From: Valencia hispanica
Lineage: Eukaryota; Chordata; Actinopteri; Cyprinodontiformes; Valenciidae
Assembly (NCBI GenBank): GCA_963556495.2
Contig: OY747721.1
Coordinates: forward strand, 14,905,649 to 14,969,648
DNA length: 64,000 nucleotides
Reading direction: 5' to 3'
Shown: positions 56,362 to 64,000 of the stretch, piece after piece
Position numbering within the stretch: position 1 is the first letter of the stretch
Layout: each line of letters starts with the position of its first letter
Translations under genes and position numbers: made by a program
Notes under the pieces: model-generated
Seen by the model: only the letters and a program-made list of their open reading frames with translations
The model's database searches: none
What the model was told of the DNA's origin: nothing

Positions 56362-57852
56362 TAAACTCAGCAAAAAAAGAAACGTCCCTTTTTCAGGACT
56401 GTGTATTTCAACAATAATGTTGTAAAAATCCAAATAACTTTACAGATCTTCATTGTAAAGGGTTTAAACAATGTTTTCCATGCATGTTCAATTAACCATA
56501 ATCAATTAATTAACATGCACCTGTGGAATGGTCGTTAAGACCTTAACAGCTTAAAGAAAGTAGGCATTTAAGGTCACAGTTCTAAAAATGCAGGACACTA
56601 AAGAGACTTGTCTACCCACTGTGAAAAACACCCAAAGAAAGATGCCCAGGGTCCCTGCTCATCTGCGTGAACGTGCATTAGGCATGCTGCAGGGAGGTAT
56701 GAGGACTGCTGATGTGGATAGGGCAATAAATTGCCATGTCCGCACTGTGAGACGCCTAAGACAGCACTACAGGAAGACAGGAAGGACAGCTGATCATCCT
56801 CGCAGTGGAAGACCACGTGTAACAACACCTGCACATGATCGGTACATCCGAATATCACACCTGTATGACAGGTACAGGATGCCCATAACAACTGCCCGAG
56901 TCATACCAGGAACACACAATCCCTCCATCAGTGCTCAGACTGTCCGCAATAGGCTGAGAGAGGCTGGACTGAGGGCTTGTAGGCCTGTTGTAAGGCAGGC
57001 CCTTACCAGACATCACCAGCAACAACGCCGCCTATGGGCACAAACCCACCTTCGCTGGACCAGACAGGAGTGGCAAAAAGTGCTCTTCACTGATGAGTCA
57101 CGGTTTTGTCTCACCAGGGGTGATGGACGGATTCGTGTTTATCGTCAAAGGAATGAGCGTTACATCGAGGCTTGTACCCTGGACCGGGATCGATTTGGAT
57201 CCATCATGGTCTGGGGCGGTATATCACATCACCATCGAACTGAGCTTGTTGTCATTGCAGGCAATCTCAATGCCTTGCGGTACAGGGAAGACATCCTCCT
57301 CCCTCATGTGGTACCCTTTATGTATGCTCATCAGGACATGGTCCTCCAGCAGGACAATGCCACCAGCCATACTGCTCGTTCTGTGCGTGAGTTTCTGCAT
57401 GACAGCAATGTCAGTGTTCTGCATGGCCAGCGAAGAGCCTGGATCTCAATCCCATTGAACACATCTGGGACCTGTTGGATCGCAGGGTGAGGGCTAGGGC
57501 CATTCCCCCCAGAAATGTCCAGGAACTTGCAAGTGCCTTGGTGGAAGAGTGGGGTAACATCTCACAGCAAGAACTGATAAATCTGGTCCAGTCCATGAGG
57601 AGGAGATGCACTGCAGTAATTCAAGCAGCTGGTGGCCACACCAGATACGGACTGGTACTTTTGATTTTGAGCCTCCCTTCATTCAAGGACACATTTTTCT
57701 ATTTCTGTTAGTCATATGTCTTTGAAACATTTTTAGTTTATGTCTTATGGTGTTGACTCTTTTAGTGTCAATACAAATATTTACACACATTAAGTTTACT
57801 GAAAGTAAAAAAAGTTGAAAATCAGAGGACGTTTCTTTTTTTGATGAGTTTC
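56362..57852 (+). mobile_element. Tc1-like transposon, 1491 bp, nearly intact
   Basis: Terminal inverted repeats read TAAACTCAGCAAAAAAAG at the left and a complementary CTTTTTTTGATGAGTTTC at the right. TA duplications are at 56360-56361 and 57853-57854. It interrupts an L1 3' UTR; the same sequence is uninterrupted at 47480-47495 in the other L1 copy, which serves as the empty site. The transposase ORF is nearly complete. Confidence 0.92.
56588..57711 (+). pseudogene. Tc1-like transposase, DD34E, one frameshift
   Basis: The frame is open from 56588. It has an N-terminal paired-type helix-turn-helix (LRERALGMLQGGMRTADV, then VRTVRRLRQHYRKTGR), a GRPRVTT hook-like motif, a second helix-turn-helix (ISAQTVRNRLREAGLRA) and the catalytic core with LFTDESRF (first Asp) and MVLQQDNATSHTAR (second Asp). 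Near 57421-57428 one base is missing; the other frame then continues with DLNPIEHIWDLLDRR (Glu 34 residues after the second Asp) to a stop at 57711. Apart from this shift I see no break, so the insertion is recent. Confidence 0.88.
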
Positions 57853-57854
57853 TA

Positions 57855-57985
57855 TCAAGTGGAATACTGTAGCAAAAGCTGTATTGCTCCGCTTGTGAAA
57901 GTAAATCTGTTTGGCTTTAACTTGGTTCTTCAGACACCAATTCTGAGCTCTACACTGCCAGACAGGACACGTAAAAAAATTGAAA
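57855..57985 (+). mobile_element. L1-Tx1 3' terminus displaced by the Tc1-like insertion
   Basis: TATCAAGTGGAATACTGTAG to ACACGTAAAAAAATTG matches 47487-47620, the terminal part of the other L1 copy. Confidence 0.8.
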
Positions 57986-58204
57986 AAGATGGCAGTTCCA
58001 ATAGCAGTCCAAATCTTTATAATTGTATTCATTTTGCCGTGACAACAATATATCCTTATCCACCTAGCATTTATATCATAATGTCACTTTTAAAATCCAA
58101 TGCACAAACAGCATTCTCAGTGACTTGGTCGATTAGTTCGATTAGTTGTTTGTTTTGTTGATATTTTCACATTAAACATTATTTATATATGAAATATGAC
58201 TTAA

Positions 58205-58752
58205 AGCTATATTGTCTATTTTTTTGAGTTAATTCTTAGCAAAAACCCCTTTGTTCTTTCAAAGATATGTGCTCATTCATGTGTAATTACTTCCACCTAC
58301 TAATGAAAGTATTCTCGTAAGTGTAGAATGTGCTATTCAGAATATATATGCGCGAGTCATGCGAATAGCTGAATCCATGTTGAGCCTCCATCTTTGAAAT
58401 ACATTCGCCATCGAGCGACATTCCTGGAAATTCTAGCTCCGCCTTTCGCGCTTTGGCTACACTCAGTTGCACCGTGACGAATGGCAAAGGGAGATTGTCT
58501 ACTCGCGACGTGGCACCAAGATGTTTACTGACTATATAACTAAATGCAATGTAGTTTTCTAAAGTAACCTCATCACTGGAAGGAACACTGGACGAAGTCG
58601 TAGTACTGGAAGCCATGTTTACCTCGGCATGAAACGCCCATCGTAGGAGTTAAAACGCGCTCAGAATGGGGGGGGGGGCTAGAGCCTAATATTCAGTTGG
58701 TTGCATATAGAATTTCACCGCTAGATGGGAGAAGATCTTACACAATGTAGCT
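58205..58752. mobile_element. TTAA-type non-autonomous element
   Basis: Ends AGCTATATTGTCTATTTTT and complement ACACAATGTAGCT are inverted repeats. TTAA lies at the left (58201-58204) and TTAT at the right. A G homopolymer is near 58670. A CACCGCTAGATGGGAG word near the right end is familiar from fish MITEs. Confidence 0.6.
58287..58616 (-). CDS. Unknown 109-residue ORF in a TTAA-type element
   Basis: The minus ORF starts with a Ser/Thr-rich MASSTTTSSSVPSSDE, then ENYIAFSYIVSKHLGA, then a basic stretch and EAQHGFSYSHDSRIYIL. No domain is recognised. It occupies most of the element, so it may be a transposon-derived exon. No splice partner is seen. Chance cannot be excluded. Confidence 0.3.
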   Translation of the reverse strand: MASSTTTSSSVPSSDEVTLENYIAFSYIVSKHLGATSRVDNLPLPFVTVQLSVAKARKAELEFPGMSLDGECISKMEAQHGFSYSHDSRIYILNSTFYTYENTFISRWK

Positions 58753-58755
58753 TTA

Positions 58756-59240
58756 TAGAGGCTATATGCAACTTTTTCCCCAAAATAAACATAACAATAG
58801 CCTTTTTATTTGACCATTTATGACTCAAACATCACCTGATGAGCATACTGACACCTTGTCAGCTCACAGTGGGTGCGCCTATAAGCCTGTATCCAATTTT
58901 TTCTATTTTCTGTCGGGTCTGATTTTCCCACGTTGTCTGCGGATGTGATGTCAAGTGCGTTCATGTTAAATGTTTCAGATCGCTAGTCAGCACTCGCAAG
59001 CAGTTCAATGGATTGTGCAAATACACAGAAGAGACCCAGGACAACTCTGACACACACAGTAACTCCACATAAGACTAAAAAAGTTAAACCCCTGACAAGT
59101 GCCCGAAAAAGATCGAAGATTAAGAGCGACCGGCGTACGAGGCGCACTGCGAGAGCAAGCAGAAAGGAAGCGCAGTTCCGTTTTTTGGCCACAGGTGTCA
59201 GTTGCGAGTTTAAATTTCAGAAAATTCCATATAGCTCTTT
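58756..59240. mobile_element. Second adjacent non-autonomous element (tentative)
   Basis: AGAGGCTATATG at the left and CATATAGCTCT at the right are inverted, with TTAT and TTAA beside them. The interior includes a basic plus ORF (59008-59274) with no known domain. The exact borders are uncertain. Confidence 0.4.
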
Positions 59241-59325
59241 TAAGTGCTCTTACATTATAAGAAACCCAAAATAATTTTTTTAGCTTCAGTTCCTAATAAA
59301 AAATATAGCACATGTTAATACAGAC

Positions 59326-59361
59326 TATCCATCCATCCATCCATCCGTCCGTCCGTCCGTT
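59326..59361 (+). repeat. CATC/CGTC tetranucleotide repeat
   Basis: ATCC units followed by GTCC units. Confidence 0.9.
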
Positions 59362-59573
59362 GTTATCGCATACATTAACTAAATTCCCTCTTTTTACGAG
59401 TCTCCTACTTAGTCCTTCTTTGGAACTTAAATCGGTATACTTTCAATCTCATTAGAAAATAAAATAGTTTGGATTCAAAGAACAGATTTGGCTATTGTTT
59501 TAGAAAGAAGTAACATTATGTTTTCTCTGAATAACAAACACTTTTTTTAAACACAAAGAAACCTTTACTGATA

Positions 59574-59692
59574 TATTCGTGGGCTGAGGTTATCATTACT
59601 AGATCTTGATTAATCGGTATCATGAGCTTTTCTGTGACATTGTTGTTGTATTTTTATATCCATTTTTGTGTGATCTGGTTGTGTAGTTCTTA
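59574..59692 (+). mobile_element. Third fragment of the L1-Tx1 3' UTR
   Basis: GGGCTGAGGTTATCATTACT and the following ACATTGTTGTTGTATTTTTA match 47088-47200. It is a short isolated piece. Confidence 0.7.
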
Positions 59693-60317
59693 GTCCTATT
59701 CTATTACTATTTGAGCATGCAACTTAAGAAAAAAATTTGGTATCAAAAAAATAAACTAAAATAAAAAAATAAACAATAAATGCAATTGAAAACACAGTCA
59801 GCTGAATGTGTAAACTTAGCTGGTCAACTTGTCAAAATAGACTGCTGATACGGTCGAAAATTAAATATATATCAATCCTATTTGCCATCATCTATTGAAG
59901 TAGCAGCATCAGAGCCAGCTCTGCAGATGATTGTACAAAGAGGGATTCTTTATAAGGTTAAAAACCTTACTTACAACACTAAGCATACTCCACATGACAC
60001 TGTTATGTAACAACAGTGTCTTTGGTCGGAGGCTTTTACAAAAGAAATGTAAAACTCATGCAGGCAATTCCTCAGTTGCTGTTTTCTATTCAGAATAAAA
60101 ACCCTTTAGTTTAAGTGCAAGTCCTGTATTTATTACTCATGTCAACTACTCATCTAACTAAAATTGTTCAAATAAATAATCATTACTGGTGTTTGTCAGA
60201 GGGAACGGTTGTGCCAGTGTTCGGTAGCCTCGGTTCTGTGACTGTGCCCCAGGGCAGCTATGGCTATGATGTAGCTTACCATCAACAGTGTGTGAATGTG
60301 CACGTAAATGGGTGAAT

Positions 60318-60838
60318 GACTGAATTCAATTCAATTCAAATTCAAAATTCAATTCAAAATTACTTTATTAATCCCAAAGGGAAATTAAATGTTTTTGTAA
60401 CTCATTATGCAAGTTCCTTCAAAGATTTGTTGTAGATGCTGATGGCTGTGGGTAGGGATGATCTCCTGTAGCGCTCTGCAGATCTGAAGAAGCCTCTGAC
60501 TGAAGACGCTCTGTAGTTGTATGACAGTCTGATGTAGAGGATACTCTGGATCTATGGCGTCTTCTTTTCAACTCATCAGGGTTTTGTGGCTGTAGTTGAG
60601 GTATTATTTGAGCTTTTGTTGCCATGGTTATGCATCATAACAAATGTCCAAAAATAAAAAGTATCAGCAAAAATCCTTCCAGTGCACAGCATTCAAAACC
60701 AGAGAGAACAGTTGTCCACAAAAACAATGTTTCTACCAGAAATGGAAGAATTAAAGTTTTAAAAAAGAAAAAAATATGAACCAAAGTAACAGAGCTACTC
60801 CAACATGCTGCCACCTTGAGCTGCGCAATTACGGAATG
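60318..60838 (-). mobile_element. L2-type LINE, short internally deleted copy
   Basis: On the minus strand it starts near GTAATTGCGCAGCTCAAGG, then has a short 5' region (to about 60640), then jumps to the ORF2 C-terminus (IRLSYNYRASSV...SIYNKSL) and a TTGAA-type tail (60320-60360). Arm A has an empty site at about 7980 (CATTCAGTCATTC). A GAAT-like direct repeat flanks the insert. It is the same family as 6720-7060. Confidence 0.7.
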
Positions 60839-61334
60839 TTGTGTGAAGTGCTTTGGGGTCCTCAGGACTAGATAAAGTCCTATACAATACAGGCCATTTA
60901 CCATTTAAAGACTCAAATTTTGAAAGGAAACATTTGCGAATCGACTTTTATTGACTGTCATTACCATACTTTCTTATTTTAAATCAAATCAAGTTCGCAA
61001 CAAATTTTTATCATATTGATATATTACCATTTGTCAAGATGGTTGTTTATTCTTAGGTCCCCTTTGTCGTTTCATGATCATAAGCTAAATGCATGCTCAT
61101 CACTTCAAATACATCTTGCATGTCCTTTATTTTTATATTCAAATTACACATATCATACACATATCCACACATACACATATTTATTTATATACTAATGCAT
61201 TTTATTATGAGTTGGATAAACAGCTATCAATGACAAGGGCATCTCAACCTTTTATACCATATAATTGCCTGAGTACAAGATTAATAAGTTAAAATTATGA
61301 TCAAATTATATGTCATATGTCATAAGAGATAAAT

Positions 61335-61345
61335 ACATCATATAT

Positions 61346-61421
<76 letters not shown>
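61335..61421. repeat. (AT)n microsatellite
   Basis: TA repeats, first interrupted and then pure; the counterpart of the tract at 7369-7484 in arm A. Confidence 0.95.
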
Positions 61422-61423
<2 letters not shown>

Positions 61424-61720
61424 CCTTGAAATATTTTCATACTGGATAACACTTCATGATGCTACCTGGTAAATCATAACACTCACACAGTTGTGTTGGT
61501 TTAATATTCTAAAACACTAACAGAGCTTTTCAATCAATCAAATTTTGCTGTGTGCTTTATTCTTCTTTAATACAGAAAGTTCCCCTGGACTGCTGCTTTT
61601 GTGCGTTTCTACAACCTATCTTGTAAAACATCAGCCAATTGCAGCACAAGCCAACCCATACAGCAGTTCTGCTGCAGAGAGTGTTTTTTCTCCACTGTGA
61701 CCCAATGCTTGCTCAGGCCT

Positions 61721-62060
61721 CTTAAGATAGATTACCTTTTTCTAACTGACATTGTATGACCAACTGATTTTGTTCATATTGTCAAATAATCAGAATTAAA
61801 TTGCACTGTTTATGACTGGACTTAACATCACTATATAATGTATTTGAATTAATCAGACTATTTGAACTGAATTTGTTTCTAATGGAACATAATCCGTGTA
61901 TCAATCGTCCTTTCTATTTTTAATTGACAAACAAAAATAATCACTGCTTTGTGATCAACTATAGTAACACCAACTTTTTTGAAAAATAGCATCCAAATTC
62001 ATGCTAAAGTTATACAGCACTAACTCAAACATGTTTAGAATCTTTCCTCCATTACTCTGA
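61721..62060. other. 3' flank of receptor gene 2
   Basis: Sequence between arm B and the stop codon of gene 2, presumably its 3' UTR. No other feature seen. Confidence 0.4.
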
Positions 62061-63553
62061 TTATGAGAGCCACACAGCGAAGATGACAAATAAAAACACT
62101 AAGGCTGATGTGACATAAAAAAATGCGAAAGCCTTGTCAAATTTTTTTGCGACTCTTGCCCAATAGCCGGGCTTTTGGTCTTCCATTTTGTTGCACAGGA
62201 ATGTCACAGATTTTTTCATCCCCTGCAGCTCATCCGATACCTTTTCCACAGCCAGGAATACCTCAGTCAGTTGGTTGTAGCTGCCCTGCAAGACAAGTTT
62301 AAGCATAATAACATCAACATAGTCAGCAGCTGCGTGTGGATCAAAGATTTTCTATTTCAAAGTCATCAAAACATTTTTATATAGCATTAACATAACATAT
62401 AACTAACATATAACCAAACAAATTTGCAATAAATCATTTGAGATTCCTGTTTTCAAACCGTTTGCTTACAGAAGCTAGACAATTTCTTATTTCTGCTTAA
62501 AGCTTTTTCTTTGCAGGTATCCAACGTAATCTTGAAGAGGGAGGAATTTATTTTTATTGGAATTTATCCTAGCACTGGGTTCTAATTGTTTAGTCTTTAA
62601 ACAACAACAAACAAAAACAACCCTAATGTTTGTTGAGACTCCAAGGTGGAGCATTTTTTTTAACACCGTTGCCTTGCTGCAGGAGGATCCTGGGTTAGGT
62701 CTGTAATGTTGCATGCAGGCTTGTTTGTCCTGTTTGTCTTTGTGTTGCCCTATGATGGACTGGAGACCCGGTGTCCATAAGCCACAGCACCCTTCCCTGG
62801 CCAACAAAACCCCAATCCCAACGAACCAGCAAACATTAACCTGCTATAAAAATAAATAGAAAAACAGTTTTGTTGAAAAAACCCATAATCTTATTATTAA
62901 GATCCTAAAAGTATTATGCAAATGTTCAAAGAAATCACTTTTCTGTTGTTCATCTGTAAATACGGTTGCTTTTTGTGTGACTTATTGGAAGATCCTTATA
63001 AAAATCTATATCCAAAAATACTCTAAAGGTTACAGGAAACTATTGTGCAGACACGACTTGAAGTAACCCTGCAGAAACAAAATATTTGAGTGTTAAAGGT
63101 AGGGAGTATTAAAATAGAAATTGTGTTGGAACTCTGTCCTGGGGAACAAACTGGAAATGTTGATTAGGAAGAAAAATCCCATGAAAGGGAAAATTTATAG
63201 TTAAACTAATTGTAACACTAACCTCTTTGACAGTAGGTAGGTATCGATCACCCATTTCATCAAATTTGGATGCACAATGACAGCATTTCTTTTTCTCTGA
63301 AAAATAACAAGTGGATATAGTTTTAAACACAGCACATACATTTAATTAAATCCATAGAAATCAGCATGAAATGATTGTGGTGGTTGTGTTTAAATTAAGA
63401 TATATTCATCTTTACCATGCTTTTCATTCAACCATTGGGCATCATCTGTCTCGCTGTCCTGGGATGCTGAGTCCTTTTGTATCATATAGTTCACCAAAAT
63501 TGTCTCCAGGAGGCTGAGCAACATCATTCCAAAAATCCCATTGATGTAAATCA
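62061..63553 (-). CDS. 5-HT3 receptor-like channel (gene 2), last three exons
   Basis: Exons 63553-63416 (138 nt), 63296-63223 (74 nt) and 62285-62061 (225 nt with TAA). Phases are 1, 1 and 0 as in gene 1, and the middle exon has exactly the gene 1 length. They encode TM3 (VIYINGIFGMMLLSLLETIL), an intracellular loop with a Cys-containing ECKKK-like CCHCASKF stretch, an amphipathic helix NQLTEVFLAVEKVSDEL and TM4 ending AVWLS. Compared with gene 1 the TM3 exon is 15 nt longer. The extracellular domain, TM1 and TM2 lie beyond the right edge. Same strand and structure as gene 1 indicate tandem duplication. Confidence 0.88.
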
Positions 63554-63883
63554 CTAAGAGGAGTCAATGGCACGTTATTAAAAACATTGAAAGAGTATAT
63601 TCTACTCTTGGTCAAATAGGCGGAACCCTGTTTACTAACTTCTCAGGCCCTGCGGCCATTCAGGTATCAGCCCCGCTCTAGACAGATTACAACACCCGTG
63701 TAAATTAACTTTAACCATGCAATGCATTGAGCCAAGACAACCAGCAAGTACAACCTCGAGTGACATTCTGGTCTACACTCCCTACCAGTCAGTGGCGATA
63801 ATGCACCAAACTGTTGTTTGCAGGCCGACAATAAACACAAAGCAGAAGTGTGCTGTGTTATTGTTAGACTAACGGTGCATTCA
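63554..63883. other. Intron of gene 2
   Basis: Sequence upstream of the TM3 exon. No exon or repeat recognised. Confidence 0.35.
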
Positions 63884-64000
63884 CACCGAATGCGTTTAAA
63901 GCATCAAGGGTGTAAGGTCTACATGTAAAGTCAATGCAGAAGCGCACTGACAGGGGTCAGGGTATTTGGGTCGCATCACGTGCGTTTTTGCATTGCGAAA
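63884..64000 (+). mobile_element. Left end of a DNA transposon, possibly Harbinger-like
   Basis: GGTGCATTCACACCGAATGC resembles the GCGTTCACACCGG end of the Harbinger copies at 1676 and 3193, and GCGTTT words follow. The right end is outside the window, so the class is tentative. Confidence 0.35.

Larger units (their letters stand above)
59785..61720. repeat. Arm B, block 3 (inverted partner of 7090-8750)
   Basis: Reverse-complement match to arm A, for example CAGCTGAATGTGTAAACTTA (59799) against the complement near 8715, and the paired TA microsatellites. It contains a LINE insertion (60318-60838) absent from arm A and lacks the 139-bp element present in arm A. Confidence 0.75.

Overview
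This window is vertebrate, almost certainly teleost, genomic DNA. The evidence is spliced genes with consensus GT-AG junctions, long AT-rich intergenic DNA, and nested transposons of kinds typical of fish: Tc1-like, PIF/Harbinger, hAT, TTAA-site elements, L1-Tx1, L2, Rex1 and RTE-type LINEs, Gypsy LTRs and an endogenous retrovirus. I see no prokaryotic features, no rRNA or tRNA gene and no CRISPR array.

The host content I can support is a cluster of ligand-gated ion channel genes of the 5-HT3 receptor type, all on the minus strand. Gene 1 (38891 down to 26598) can be followed through 12 exons with matching phases and encodes 484 residues without a stop. Gene 2 enters from the right edge; its last three exons (63553 down to 62061) have the same phases as gene 1. 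A decayed exon of a third copy lies at 11145-11290. Gene 1 has two oddities: the loop B tryptophan of classical 5-HT3 receptors is a valine, and one intron starts with GC.

Layout. 1-3189: minus-strand endogenous retrovirus (gag and pol) broken by two insertions of one PIF/Harbinger family, a 628-bp deletion derivative (1676-2303) and a 2815-bp copy (3193-6007). The long copy still carries a spliced MADF-BESS gene but only the tail of its transposase. 6011-7060: LINE remnants. 7090-10540: arm A of a large inverted duplication. 11130-16740: receptor pseudo-exon, Gypsy solo LTR, a Tc1-like copy split by a 1481-bp solo LTR, and a Gypsy gag-like ORF made of minisatellites. 16750-22312: an L1-Tx1 LINE carrying a 533-bp TTAA element and a 1500-bp solo LTR. 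22330-26120: L2-type LINE, foldback element, decayed Tc1-like copy. 26598-38891: gene 1, whose introns hold TTAA elements (one with a THAP exon), a hAT MITE and LINE tails. 39330-61720: arm B, the inverted partner of arm A, split into three pieces by inserts of about 11.9 kb and 6.8 kb made largely of LINEs, Gypsy/LTR-like pieces and one nearly intact Tc1-like transposon. 62061-63553: gene 2. 63884-64000: left end of another DNA transposon.

I did not find a new multi-gene system. The points most worth following up are the atypical receptor gene with its GC intron, the inverted duplication whose arms carry different later insertions, the Harbinger copies that keep the MADF-BESS exon rather than the nuclease, and the strongly G-rich L1 3' UTR present twice with a nearly identical core. 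Exon borders and repeat ends were read by eye; family names rest on recognised motifs, not database searches.
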